A program made the translations under genes and the position numbers. Below, one piece after another: positions 42,621 to 54,490 of a DNA stretch of 64,000 nucleotides (positions are counted from its first letter, which is position 1; the number at the start of each line of letters is the position of its first letter). Where the stretch lies: assembly GCF_024763615.1 (NCBI RefSeq), contig NC_077224.1:1488001-1552000 (forward strand). The letters run 5' to 3'. Source of the DNA: Phlebotomus papatasi. Its lineage: Eukaryota > Arthropoda > Insecta > Diptera > Psychodidae. The notes beneath the pieces are model-generated. The model was not told the DNA's origin, made no database searches, and worked only from the letters and a program-made list of their open reading frames with translations.

Positions 42621-43165
42621 TTAAACTTTATTCAGTTTTGTTTTAGTTTCACAAATGTATTGACAAATGTAGTACCTTTCCCCGTAGCAGTATATGTCAT
42701 CCCACTGCCAATTAGCACGCCAGTATAATTGTAGGCAGGCCCTAGAGTTGATGCTAATGTTAGGTTCATACCTCTGCCAATTATTGTATGCAATGCGTGT
42801 ATCATTTCCTGCCCATAGCCAAGTGTGTGTTCCTGCATTCCTGTATCCTGCAGTCCAGACAGAATCATTCACTTCCCGGGCAAGTTCAGCCACAGCCACA
42901 TGCTCTTCGTATGATGAGATCGACACTAAATCCATGCCCTCTCTTTGGCAAGCATACAGTGCATGTTGCCAATTTAGCTTCAATAAAATTACAAATACCT
43001 TATTCAAGTATCCAAGAAAATTAATGACTTAGTATCACTGACTTTATTACTGCTTCTTATATATATTTTATTGCCCTTACGCCACGCTGCATTAATTTTA
43101 GGGAGAAACATCATTGTCAAAAGACATGTTAACCAAATTAAACTTAAAACAGAGAACTTCTTCAT
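42621..43165 (-). CDS. Secreted C-type lectin-like protein (two exons)
   Basis: Exon 1 43043..43165, intron 42978..43042 (65 bp, AAA|GTCAGT ... GAAG|), exon 2 42621..42977; 159 aa, phase 0 join. Residues 1-26 are a signal peptide (SVLSLIWLTCLLTMMFLP core, cut near INA-AW), so it is secreted. A single C-type lectin domain follows: ALYAC (Cys51), VWTAGY for the usual WIG, EPN at 112-114, RACLQL (Cys122), WDDIYC (Cys138) and YYICQYIC (Cys146/150). EPN is the mannose-type calcium motif; WDD replaces the usual WND, so sugar binding is plausible but unproved. Three N-glycosylation sequons (N78, N99, N114). Length and layout match short salivary C-type lectins of blood-feeding flies, some of which act on coagulation; the role here is unknown. 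Intact, no close paralogue in the window. Confidence 0.92.
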
Positions 43166-43198
43166 GTTTATGAAAAAACCAGAGATTTTTTCGAGCGA

Positions 43199-43205
43199 CC
43201 TTATA
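43199..43205 (-). promoter_or_regulatory. Candidate TATA box of the C-type lectin gene
   Basis: TATAAGG on the minus strand, about 35 bp upstream of the ATG at 43165. It would give a very short leader, as in the antigen-5 gene. No clear initiator at the expected site, so the call is tentative. Confidence 0.4.
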
Positions 43206-43267
43206 GAACCACGAATTAAACTTTACTAAAGTACGGCGTCAATCTTCACTCGCGAATTTCGGGTATA

Positions 43268-43464
43268 GGGGAAGATGGGGATATTTCATGATTGTGAAAT
43301 TCAATAGTATTATAATCCTAATTTTAAAACATTGATTTATAGTAATAAATCAATAAACACCGTGTAAATGAAATAAGTGACAGTGACCTTCAATACGGTT
43401 ATCAATAAAGCAGAATAACTATAAGAAAAATTGTTAAACTTCATGATATTAACCTACCTCACCC
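43268..43464. mobile_element. 197-bp TA-flanked MITE just upstream of the lectin
   Basis: GGGGAAGATGGGGATATTTC then ATGATTG; right end CATGATATTAACCTACCTCA then CCC. It lies ~100 bp upstream of the lectin start codon and could limit or supply its promoter. Confidence 0.82.
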
Positions 43465-43466
43465 TA

Positions 43467-44769
43467 AAGCAAATTTATAAAAGAGGATGTTGTGTGATGT
43501 GAAATCCATGAATGTTAGATAATCTTAATCTTGTGAAAGTTAAAAATAAATTATAATCACATGAAATACGAATATTATCACAATGAGAATATTTCCTCTT
43601 GAAGACACAATACAGAAGAAGAAAAATAAAATAAGAAAATAATCTTTTTTTTAAAATAAAATTAAATAAAATTTAAAATAAAAAAATAATCTTGTCACCA
43701 ACCTGACAACGATGGATCTATAGTTTCTAAGAATTGATCAATTAACTTATAGTTATATTTAGAAAAGTATCCGAGCGAGTTTGGACAACAAAGTTTCCTG
43801 GTTGAGTCACTGCACGGAAAGACAAATGCCACGATGATTGCAATCTATGGACACCTTATAATTTAATTCTCATTTACAATTTAATTGAGATTCCAATTAT
43901 CATCTTAAAACCCGTTTCGCGATCTTCAAAAGGTTTTAGATTACTTTGAACCCTTTTTTCTTGTTATTATTCCTGTTTAACTTTCCTCTTTTTCTGCATT
44001 GATTTTTTTTTTGCCAACACTTCTATTTGTGCCATGCAATGATTGAGAACACGCTCGAGGAATTTTCTTGTGATATCCATTTACTTGGAACTGCAACATA
44101 TAGAAAGATTCTAGTGCAAGTAAAAGTGATGCACGATGAATCTCATGGTATTCAGAAAACATTAATAGAGTTAACACGAGATGTGGAAGTGAGATTAGTA
44201 ATTTACTGAATAATTTGTTGCAAATACATCTGGGATTGAACAAGTAAGTCCCATAATAAAGTGCTTCCTGCGCTCTCAAGGGCACTGATCCCCGGGTTGA
44301 ACTTCCTAAGAGAGCATCTCGTGCAAGAAGTGAAATTGATGCGAGATGAAAGGATTTATTTTCTAAAGTTGTATCTCGAGCTCTGACCACATGAACAGAC
44401 ATACTCAAAGGTCCGCCTTTAATCTGTCACCGTGGACGCCTTCGCACTTTGATCTCGTTTCAGACACTACACTTTTGCACATATCGATAAATTTACATAC
44501 AAAGTACTCTTGATTTACGATGATAGCCTCTATGAAACTTTGTTGCAGAGTGCAAATGCCAGGAAGATGAATGTCATCTTTGATAAGGTTTTAAATTTAA
44601 ATAATTGCAGAAAACTCTCTGATCTTGAATATCTAATTTTATTAAAAATATTTAAATTTCTATCCCAATTAAATTTATCTAATATTATCTATTAATTGAT
44701 GTACTTGTCCTAGAAGTACTGAAGGTATCGCCATGGAGAAGTACCCAATCCACTCATACTAATGCAATT
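43467..44769. other. Intergenic stretch with the longest unassigned open frame
   Basis: Minus-strand frame 43977..44408 is 143 codons, the longest in the window, but has no signal peptide, domain or bounded splice context I can recognise. Possibly chance in a GC-richer patch. Confidence 0.35.
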
Positions 44770-45021
44770 ACTGAGAGAAATCCGAAAAAGTCAGAATAAC
44801 ATTCCGGAAATGTTAATTTTACCTTGCAGTATTGATCCGAAAACGGTGTAAATATCACCCTTTTTAGTTGTATTATGGGTTAAAGTTACCCCTCTTTCAT
44901 GTTGATTTTACCCTTAAAATGTGTAAAATTAACATTAAAAATATTCATATATTTTTACACCCAAAAAGTGTTAAAATTATGACGATAAGAAGTTAATCGC
45001 AGCCTCTCTTTTTTCTCAGTG
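44770..45021 (+). mobile_element. CACTGAGA-family MITE, copy D
   Basis: CTGAGAGAAATCCGAAAAAG to TTTTCTCAGTG; first two bases of the end altered. Confidence 0.85.
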
Positions 45022-45630
45022 ATCAAATGGGAATAAAATAAATTATAAAATAATTTTTTAGAGTTTAAGAATAATATAGTGGATATAATAACAATTCAGA
45101 CACAGAATCCAATAAAGGAAATTCAAGTGTTTTATCTTGACCTATTAAGTGTTTTATAGTAACATATAACATATTACCAAAAATATTTAATTCAAGGATT
45201 TTATTTCAAAAAAAAAAAAAATCTCATGAGAAATTGAAATTTTTTAAATTTTTAAGCTTTTTAAATAGGACTATAATTTTTTTGACATTACGATATTTGA
45301 TGATGAAAATAATCACTGATGGTCAATAATTAGAGAAAATACGTCAATTTACACTACAGTTTACTACTTTAGAACATTAAAATCGATCTAATTTAAAATA
45401 GTGAAAGTAGTCATATACTTAAATTCATTGCAAAAACTTTATCATTTTTTTTCTCGAACTTACATATTTTTGTTGCGATTTTCGTATTAAAAAAAAACAA
45501 ATGTCAAAAATGAAAATTAAATAATGATTAAAATAAATTAGTTAAATAATAAAAGAATTAAATTATTAAATAATAATAAAAATAGCAATTCTCACCCAAT
45601 ATTTAACCTATTTTATGGAAAATTGTACTA
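45022..45630. other. AT-rich stretch, nothing recognised
   Basis: No open frame of note, no element ends. Confidence 0.35.
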
Positions 45631-45864
45631 CAGTAGATTCTCTCTCAATTGGGCATTTGGGGCAAAATGTCATCTGGTTTATCGATAGATTTGGGCGTCA
45701 AAGCCTTTGTAAATTCCACAAAAAGCGCTCAATTATAAAGGATCACGATAAAATAGGAAGAACTACACCGTATTTGACCTAATTAGCTTCATAATTAAAC
45801 GTGAAAATTGTCAACAAAATTTGTCGCCCGATTGAAAAAGAGCCAATTGAGCGAGAGTTTACTG
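45631..45864 (-). mobile_element. 234-bp pogo-like MITE, CAGTAGACTCT family
   Basis: TA-flanked; CAGTAGATTCTCTCTCAATT left, GAGCGAGAGTTTACTG right. Inverse orientation relative to 3995..4226. Confidence 0.87.
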
Positions 45865-45934
45865 TAATAATAATCTTTATTATTTGATCGTCCCTCTCAA
45901 TTTTGAAATAAATAAAACTTAAAAATTCAAAACT

Positions 45935-46517
45935 AAACCTACCAAGACTGGTTCAATTGATCGTTTTAAAAACTTTATAAAAATTAACACATATATTAAA
46001 CGCTACAATGTCGTTATTAAACTTTATGAATTTCTTTACTAAACCTACCGACCATTTTTGGTTCTTTTTCGGTTAAATGACAAACCGCGGTAGGGTAGTC
46101 AAATTTGTCTTGGAAAAGTGCAAAAAATTAAAATTTAAATTAGTAAAGTTTGATTGTGACATTGCACCGTTTAAACATGTGTTAATTTTAAACCGGTCAA
46201 TTTGACTGGGTCTTGGTAGGTTTAGTGTTAAATATACATGTAATTTATTTTTCAGTGTTTCATTCTATTTTTTTCTTTTTTCAAAAAAAAATTGTTGAGT
46301 ATCCTACTCCGGGGTGTGCAACAACCGTTTGAAACCGAATAAACGTCAAAATAAGTTTGTTCAGGTAGCGTTTTGATTATTGACGTACAAGTTTCATTTG
46401 ACGTTTGTTCGGTTTCAAATGGTTCTTGTACACCTCTGATCCTACCTATCGTGGTCTGTCGTTTGACCGAGCGCGTTAGGAAAAACGACCAAGAACGGTC
46501 GGTAGGTTTAGTGTTAA
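45935..46517. mobile_element. Nested ACTAAACCTACCGACC-family elements
   Basis: Ends CTAAACCTACCGACC (46040) and GGTCGGTAGGTTTAG (46498) with ~80-bp imperfect arms; a further GGTCTTGGTAGGTTTAGTGT end at 46212 and a left part from 45940 suggest two overlapping insertions. A solo right end is at 59330..59375. Confidence 0.6.
46310..46440. mobile_element. ~130-bp ACCGTTTGAAACC fold-back element (complete copy)
   Basis: GGTGTGCAACAACCGTTTGA then AACCGAATAAACGTCAAA; right end TTTGACGTTTGTTCGGTTTC then AAATGGTTCTTGTACACC. Reference for the interrupted copy at 25936. Confidence 0.8.
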
Positions 46518-46546
46518 AGACGTACCCTGAATTGTAAAAGATCATA

Positions 46547-46797
46547 CACTGAGAAAAACGGGGGTGCGATTAACTTGTTTTCCTCATAACTTTAACACTT
46601 TTTTAGGTGTAAAAATATATCAACATTTTTTAATGTTAATTTTACACCTTTTTAAGGGTAAAATTTACATGAAAAAGGGTAACTTTAACCCCTAATATAC
46701 CTAAAAAGCATAATATTTACATCGATTTCGTATTAACACTGCAGGGTAAAATAAACATTTCCGGAATGTTATTTTAATTGTTTCGGATTTTTTAGTG
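46547..46797 (-). mobile_element. CACTGAGA-family MITE, copy E (inverse)
   Basis: TA then CACTGAGAAAAACGGGGGTG to TCGGATTTTTTAGTG then TA. Confidence 0.86.
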
Positions 46798-49700
46798 TAG
46801 GAGTTATTTCTTTTTATTATTGCTTAAATTGGTAAATAAACTATCGAAGAATATACCAAATAAAATTCAAAAAAGTAATTCGAAGTATTTTTGAAGATAC
46901 AGAGACGAAAGCAAAGGAGCGCCTGATTTACAAACACTCCGACAAATATCCAAAACTTTAAAGTGCTGTTTGCTCCCTTCTTATTTTTACAACTTCATTA
47001 AATTGGCGGGAAAATTAATAAAATCTTTAAATCTTTAAAAAAAAAATTGAGATTTCACAATTTTCTCCGGATATCCTTATTTTAAATATGAAACACATAA
47101 CAGTATTTATTATTAAACAGTAATAAATAGCGCATTGGTGTTTAATATTAGCAAGTATTATGACCAATACGATAATTAACCTTACATTAATTTTTCCTCC
47201 ATCCGACTTCTACTTATCCGAAAGCCTGTTTCTTAAGCGGTCTTCAGACTAGAGGTTTAGCCCAGTTCCCGAAGGTCTCAAAATCCTAAATAGCGAGCAG
47301 TTTTAATTCTTTTTTATAACCTTATAGGTCATTTATCTGTAATAATCCCCTCCTAAGTTAAATTTTTCCGAAAAATCGTGATTGATAAGAAATTATAGCA
47401 GTTTAGCCATGTGGCTAATCCTTAAGTCTGAAGTCCGTATTAGGGTGTCTCGAAAACCAGGTTGTGCGATTTTTTTCAATTTTGGATATGTTTAAATACC
47501 CTTGAAATATCCCTTATAACGTTTAATGAGACTAAAAAGGTCATATAACTCGAGAGAATGTATTTCTCAAGCGATTGGGAAAAATCTTCATTCGTTTAAT
47601 TAAAATGTCATGGAATCAGAGCTTTTTAACAATATTGTTGACCAATTTTCCGAAATGATCCTTCGGCAGATAATCACGATTGATCACCCAATTTCTTTAC
47701 ATATTGCACTATAATGCTTCTAATACTGTTGTAAGATCTATCTTCGACGTATTTCAGTTAATTGGTTAAATTTCCACCTGAAAATGGTTTTCTTTCACAA
47801 CATTGAGAGTCTCTTTAAGATTGAAACAAACAAAAAAAAAGAATGCACGCGAAAGAGATTTTTTTGTGCGCATTGTAGAAAATAATTGTGGTGGATTTTC
47901 CCTTAAACAAGCCATATAGAAATTACTCTTAACACAATCTCTCAATTTTGAAAAAAAAAGTGTGATCCAATTTACTCTTGAGAGGGTAATTATCTCAATT
48001 AGCTCCCGTTCAAATTGAACATATATGAATTTTCCCTCTCAAAAATCCTTTTCTCTTTCTACTAATTTTCTTTCCAATGTAATGCAGAAATTGATTTGAG
48101 AATGGATGAGAAATATTTTGCACATAAATCAGGAAATGTTACTCGATTTCTGTGCATGTGGTTTAATGCGTGGAGAAAAAAGAAGTCAAATCAATTTCAT
48201 ACTTTTACTTTACAAACGATCTTACATTTAGATTTTCCAAGTATATACATTGTATTACTCTATTAGGTATATTTGAGGAGGTAGATTGTGACCAAATAAT
48301 AGTGCTTTGCGGGCAAATTTCAAAGTCTATGAATTTTGCAGCGAAAGTGTCTGCATAAACATTTATTTGCTGAGATGATGTGAACAAGTGAGAGCTTTTT
48401 GATGTGCACAAAATTAACAATTTTCCCTTTTAACTTGATTTACCTCAGAAGCATTTAACGATATCACGGTAGTGTCTCGATCGTTTCGATGGTGAGGAAA
48501 TTAAATTAAAATGTCGTATTTATGATGAGCATGTGATAGATGAAATGCAAATACCATTCACTTCCTCTTCATCGTGTCACAATAGCAAAATGTTGGAAAT
48601 AAATGCGGTAATTGTCCTCTTCAAGACATCATCTTGCGCGAAAATTCATCTGAAGATTTCTCGTATAGTCTCTGAAGTAAATACTTGGATATTTTGTCAA
48701 TCAGGCATTTTCTCTTTGGCATCAATAAAATGGTGCTTGAGGAATTAATATATAGTGAGGCTAGAATTGATATGTGACACTCAATGGCTCTCACAGTTGG
48801 TTATACACTTCTCCTTGATATTTGCTTTTGACCGATTTTCACTGTTGTGTTAAATCTGGGGAAAAACGGTATGGTCCCAATAAAATTATCATTCGAGAAA
48901 CAGTTAAATTCACGAATAAGAAATATTATTAAGATGATTCCGGCGACGCATTGAATCCCAGGGGCCTACAAAACACATTTTATGATACTAGTTGGATCAA
49001 TGATGTCATGTTAAAACAATTATTCATTGCTGCCTTTGTCAGACAATATTTCTATTTTGGCATTAAAATTAATGTTTTAGCATTTCTTCAAACTAGTAAA
49101 ACGATTATACTATCATAATTTATTTGCAATATATCAAATCTTTACCCAAGTAGCAAAACCTAGTTTTCACGACGGGGATTTTTAAAGAGCCCTCGGCTAG
49201 CACATAAAATCCTTTTTAAACACTTAATAACTATACTTAATTTAATGCAATGACTCAATTTTAATTAGTTGTGAAACAAGAAATTACTTTATTTACCATC
49301 TGTTACCAGGATCAGACGTATTAGGACAGGGGCATGACGTTTCCTATGTTTCCCATATGTTTCTAGCGCGCCGAAAAAACTTTTAAGCTTATTAGATGTT
49401 TTCCGTCATTGGAGAATGATTTAGCAAATAATACTAATACAAAATAAAAGCCAATTTAATAACGAAAAGGCAACCGAAAACCCCAAATTGGCAAGCTACG
49501 TAGTTTTGGAGATATCTCGTGAAATGTGTACGAAAAAAGGAAAAAATTTACACTAAAACTGGTTGCATTTTTCAGAGGTAATGTCACCCCCTTGTATTAG
49601 GATCCTTAAAATATTAGGCCACGTAAAAGTCCTGAATTTTAAAGTCAAAATTAACATAGTTAGGATTATCCGATTTAGATCAAGTATGTCCCAATAGACA

Positions 49701-49990
49701 AACAGCTACTCCAACTCAAAAATGACTGGATTTTGTTCTACAAGAAATGGTTAAAAAATTACTTCTAATTGGAATCTTAAAAATTCGTCGAATTCGCGTC
49801 GAATTTTAGTCAGAGCATTACTCAAAATCGAATTAGTAATACATTAGTTATTTTACGGGCTTAAAATTCACTCTAACATGAAGTAATAAAAGCGACTCCA
49901 AGGGATGGTCCTTTTCCGTACGAAAATATGACGCGCCAGAAACAGTGCACTTGCCATCCTTCTCTACCGCATATGTAGGAAATCGACGTA
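46798..49990. other. Long stretch without recognised gene
   Basis: A repeat copy (GTCTTCAGACTAGAGGTTTA, AGTTCCCGAAGGTCTCAAAA) lies at 47240..47300. Otherwise AT-rich. If the start exon at 50486 is real, this could be its intron. Frames at 48170..48750 have no domain. Confidence 0.4.
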
Positions 49991-50331
49991 CAGTAGACTG
50001 TCTCAAATTCGGGCATATGGGACCGAAATGTCAGCCGAATTAGACAAAAATTCGGGCGACAAACTTTTTGAAATGTAACGATTTTTTATTCATGTGCATA
50101 TAGATATTGAGTTTACATACTCATATAATAACGTAAATTGCATGAAAATCCCTCAATAATGCAAAATCACATCAAAACTAAGACAAACCATGACAAATTT
50201 GAGCATATTTGATTCATTTGGTAATCATAATCAAACTTGAAAAATGACAACAAACTTTTTTCAAATGTAACCGCTGCCCGAATTAAAAAGTAGCCCGATC
50301 TTAAAAGAGCCGAATTAGCGAGAGTCTACTG
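49991..50331 (-). mobile_element. 341-bp pogo-like MITE, CAGTAGACTCTC family
   Basis: TA-flanked; CAGTAGACTGTCTCAAATTC left, GCGAGAGTCTACTG right. Inverse relative of 24684..25021. It lies ~155 bp downstream of the donor of the 50486..50536 exon. Confidence 0.87.
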
Positions 50332-50485
50332 TATGTACTCTCAATGAAAAAGTCAAATGTACTCCACAATTTTGTACCATACTATCATCTTAGTCACTGT
50401 TTTCTCATTAATTCTTCACGTATTTTCTTGTTTTTTGCTACTTGTTATGGAAATTTGGTCAATTTTTTCCAATTTCACTACTCAC

Positions 50486-50536
50486 ATTTGCTAATATTTT
50501 TCTCATTCGACTATTGCTGAATGAGCCGTCCGACAT
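50486..50536 (-). CDS. Probable first coding exon of an unidentified gene
   Basis: Minus strand: CAACATG start context (ideal for flies), 17 codons reading MSDGSFSNSRMRKILAN, then a consensus donor AAT|GTGAGTAG in phase 0. The upstream ~300 bp (50537..50840) is a plausible 5' leader. The next exon was not found; it would lie to the left, past the MITE at 49991..50331. I do not recognise the protein. Confidence 0.45.
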
Positions 50537-50870
50537 GTTGAAAATGTTCCAGCTGGATGACAACAACACACAAAAATCCTTTAATATTTTCACTAAATGC
50601 GACTTTTAGACACAAAATTTTTATCACATAATACTCCTGAGACAGGAGCAAACACCTGAATAACGAAATTTAATTTTTCATAAAAATTGTACGGGTATTT
50701 ATTAAGCAAAACACTGCCTAATTTTTGTTTAATTTTTTTCGGCACTGTCTTTTTCTAAATCACAACACATTTCTCTACTGGAGGAGCTTTTCCTCCTAAT
50801 GTTGCACTATAATATAATTGAGAAAACACGTCAAATTACCAACTACTTTGCAAATTCACAGTACTGAGTA
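50537..50870 (-). promoter_or_regulatory. Putative leader and promoter of the unidentified gene
   Basis: On the minus strand TCAGTA lies near 50867 as an initiator candidate; no TATA box or exact DPE. Transcript ends are not defined. Confidence 0.25.
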
Positions 50871-50990
50871 ATTCTATTTACCATTTGACAAGTGAAATTT
50901 CCCCTCAGACATACCCAGCGAGGGGAAGATTATTTATAGGGACACTGAAAGTCACTGGAAGAGCCCATTTTGACGCGTCATATTTTAGTC

Positions 50991-51061
50991 GTGGGGGAGT
51001 AATCACAGAGTTATTACGACGCCAAGTGACTTTCGTAATAACCGTCATATTATTCCCCACT
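50991..51061. repeat. ~70-bp hairpin
   Basis: GTGGGGGAGTAAT pairs with ATTATTCCCCAC and TTATTACGA with TCGTAATAA inside it. It is either a tiny MITE or a structured regulatory site near the start of the unidentified gene. Confidence 0.55.
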
Positions 51062-51495
51062 TTCCGTCATTCAACGCTCTGACGACCGTCACAGGACCCA
51101 TTTTTGGATCCAGAATACATACATCCAACAGTAATCTTCCTCAAAATTGCCGTTTGGGACTACACTTGATTCCACGGGCATAGGACTAACAACCTCATCC
51201 CGTATTAGAAAAAATAATAATGCATGTCTAGAAAACCTCTTGCTGGAAACCCTAGTTCCTTCGTGGAATGTTGTGACAGCATTATTATATTATCTCAAGA
51301 TTGATATCAAGAAAATGATCCTTGAAATCCTTTGACCGAAAGTAGGAAATACGACCCCAAGAAGCAAAATAGCTGCCACACAATGTCCAGTAGCACCTCC
51401 TTGATCTTGCTATATTTTAATTATTGCAAAGCCTGTCATAAGTAATAATGATCACTGTGACGTCGGCACTTCGAAACTAAACTTACTCTATGCAC
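51062..51495. other. Intergenic stretch, no gene seen
   Basis: Short open frame 51147..51335 has no domain. Confidence 0.35.
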
Positions 51496-51822
51496 TATTA
51501 TTATTATTAATCGTTTGGAGATATATTGTTGCAATGTAATCATGTTATATTGTTGTTGATCCCGTGTTATAATAATCTGCTAAGTCCGTTTGTAGACCAT
51601 TCTAGAGCGCCTTCCCGAAATGTAGATGCTTCTTCCATGTTCCCGGAGGTGTTGAGCAGAGGCAATGCATTGTTATTACGTCTTATTCCGTGTGAAGATG
51701 TCTTTTTCCGAACATTCAGTTGTATTGCCCTGGGCGGTACTTGAACTCACAACTGTGAGAGTCGAATCAGAGATCTCATCAGCCCAAGAACAACGGTCTT
51801 GCCTATTGCGCCACCGAGATCC
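51496..51822 (-). mobile_element. tRNA-derived SINE, copy 2 (uninterrupted)
   Basis: Minus strand: head GGATCTCGGTGGCGCAATAG (A-box TGGCGCAATAGG), B-box-like GAGTTCAAGTACC, body with CGGGAACATGGAAGAAGC-type sequence, tail CGATTAATAATAATAATAG. ~327 bp. It aligns with copy 1 on both sides of the nested MITE. No clear target duplication is visible. Confidence 0.88.
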
Positions 51823-52216
51823 TCATTGACATAAGGTCTTATCTCAACGTCGTGTTATGCCTCCTCTTTTGTATAACCGATATAACTGGAAATTAATAAT
51901 TTTGATTTATTCAAAGTCAAAATTAAACTACGCTAGAGGGTGTATTCCTCAATCGATTTGATCAATTTGAGCTTATTTGAAAAGTCTTGACATTTTTTAT
52001 CACAACTGCACACAAGATTGTATCGGTCCCAATTGGTAATTAATAGGTAAGAAACCGGTAACTGCATTTTTCTAGAAGCAAGTGAAATAGGTAATATAAT
52101 AAATCTAATTTATTTTTACAATGACTTTCTGATGCTTTATTACCCAAGTAGAGTGGAATAATCTGGAATATACTCCTACCCTAATCAATGTCGAAAGAAA
52201 ATTTGTGAAGTGTATA
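51823..52216. other. Intergenic stretch, no gene seen
   Basis: Nothing recognised. Confidence 0.35.
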
Positions 52217-52411
52217 GAGGAAACTGGGGCACCACCAAACACGGGGTACCACCAAACAATGCGATTTTTTAATCGGATATTGGATATCAGAGGATAAGAC
52301 CGATAGGAATTTATAGGCACTATAGGGATGCTTGTCTACTGAAGTTAAGGTCGAGATAGTCCAAGTAGTTTAGAAATAAAAATTAGTGTTTTGTGGTGCC
52401 CCAGTTTCCCC
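52217..52411. mobile_element. 195-bp TA-flanked MITE
   Basis: GAGGAAACTGGGGCACCACC left, GTGGTGCCCCAGTTTCCCC right; CACCACCAAAC / GTACCACCAAAC is repeated in the left arm. Confidence 0.88.
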
Positions 52412-53871
52412 TAATCGGTATAATCTCATAAGTTCGAACATATCGCAAAGCTAGAACATTTTGCCATCTTTTCCATCATGAATTCAGTCTTCGTAAACGT
52501 TTTTGTTGATTTAATTTCTTTTCCATATATATAACTACAAAGATTTTGTGCTTCCTCGAGACATCTTTGTAAAATGTTATGCCCCTCGGTGATGGTGCGT
52601 CAAAGAAGATTTTCTCATATTGAATCCGAGGAGATGATACAAGAATTATTCTCCATTGTGGCCAACCAGAAAAATCCACCACGACCTAATGACCGAGAAT
52701 TTTATGCGATAGTAATTATTATGTTTTCTTCTTTCATATTATCTTCACCAAATACCATCTTTCTCTCCCGTGGACAAATGCAAATTCACTCAATGAAGAG
52801 GTGCCGACTTCTAATGCAGCTATTCCAAATTCCAATACAAATCTCCTTCAGTAATTAACCAATTCAGCTGCTTTTTTTTCAACCTTCAGCTTAAAGGTAA
52901 ATTCTTTCGTGCTCAGAAGAGCTTGAAGATATTGTATTGTGTTTTCTAATCTTGTCACTCGGCTCGATGCGATGCTGAAGAACAATGTTGAACGCTTCCG
53001 GAGATGTGATTCTTTGGCTAAATAGAGGGTAGCATTTTGGGGTCAAGTTCTGACCAATGGTGAAGACCTATGGATGGCATTCTCCGAAGACTTTGCAATT
53101 GTTGACGATTTGAAACAATTCAATTGCGGAATGTTTTCCAGTTCACAGAAGTCCTCTTATTTAAACATTTTTTCAATTGATATGTGGGTGGGGTCTAAGT
53201 CTAAAAGAGTCTGAGAAAAAATTAAAGAAAGCAATTGAAAAGTATTTTTCTTTGCGCACAAAAGGAAGGAAATGTATTCTATTGTGTAAAATGATTGGCT
53301 TTAATGTAAAGTGGGTACTAATAGTGCTGATTTTGTGTTTTTAGAGACTCTACAACTTTGTACCATCAGGTTTATAGTTGTCTGTTGTCTTTGAAGTGCA
53401 GAATGTGCGAAAATTGCCATTTTCATCAACAATACCACACTTTTCCCGCCAGTTAATCTACACTTTCTTCTTGAGATAGTCTATTTGATAAAGTTAGACC
53501 ATTTCACTTTGCTTTATTACAAATGAACCATTAAGCATAATTTTGAATAAGTCGTAAGTCATAATACGAAACATGATACAGGAGGTCAGTGTAAAAATTA
53601 ATCAATTGATCAATTAAAAAATTTAACATGTTTTAAGTATTTCTGCTGTTTACATGATATTTGATTTCTTAAATTTACAAAAAACAAACTATTGGAATCA
53701 CTTTCTAAACAATTTTTTTTGGTATACTGAATCCATTTTCCTAGATCAATAATTTGGTATAACTTTTGTCTATACAAAAATTAAATTGTTCGCAATTAAT
53801 AAGATAAACAATTGTAATCAATTTTTAGATTTATTTAAAATACACCTGAATTCATTTTATTTTTATCTCCA
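52412..53871. other. Intergenic stretch with two overlapping open frames
   Basis: 52574..52858 (plus, 94 codons) and 52476..52682 (minus, 68 codons) overlap; neither contains a motif I recognise. Either could be an exon. The rest is AT-rich. Confidence 0.3.
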
Positions 53872-54005
53872 GTGCACAATAACATGTTTTGTAAACATGT
53901 TTTTGATATTTCTATGAGAGTGAGTGAAACCCAGATCTAGTTATCTTTCTCACTCGCATAGAAAATTTTGAAAACATATTTACAAACAAAAGTTATTGTG
54001 CGTTG
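53872..54005. mobile_element. 134-bp hairpin MITE
   Basis: AGTGCACAATAACATGTTTT then GTAAACATGTTTT pairs with AAAACATATTTACAAAC... GTTATTGTGCGTT; inner GAGTGAGTGAAA/TTTCTCACTC also pairs. Confidence 0.78.
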
Positions 54006-54490
54006 GGTATTACTTGTGAAATTTACTTACGAAAAAATGTGAATGATTTGCAATTTTTGGATTCGTTCATTAACTGATTTATCAACCAAAAAATTGTATT
54101 GCTCGAATTTAACAAAACTAAAAAATTTTTAGAACTTCACGAAATTTTCCTACTTTATTTTTGTGAATATTCGTCCATTATCTATTTAAAATTAGTCAAA
54201 AATTACTAAACTTATTACTCCAAAATCGAAAAACAGCAATACAAATTATGGTACATTACCAATTTAATAAACATTAGGACTATATGGAAGAATTTAACAT
54301 ATTTCAAATAAATCACACCTTGTGGCTAAATTTTTTTATTCATTTATTCACTCTCCAAAAATATCAACAATGTAGCGCTATTTTTTTAGATAAATAAAAA
54401 AATAGATAAAAAAGATGTTCATTCATATACAAATGCTTAAAAAAAATTGTAAGTTTAAACAAACAGTGATTTCTTTTCTTTTCCTACTAT
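54006..54490. other. AT-rich stretch, nothing recognised
   Basis: No element ends or frame. Confidence 0.35.

Noticed and set aside
42694..43032. Plus-strand frame opposite the lectin
   Set aside because: Mirror of the lectin coding region; no domain.
43977..44408. 143-codon open frame, longest in the window (minus strand)
   Set aside because: No signal peptide, domain, or splice/promoter context; an overlapping plus-strand frame is also open. Kept only as a note.
52476..52858. Overlapping ORFs on both strands
   Set aside because: Neither has a recognisable motif or bounded splice sites; could be either strand or none.
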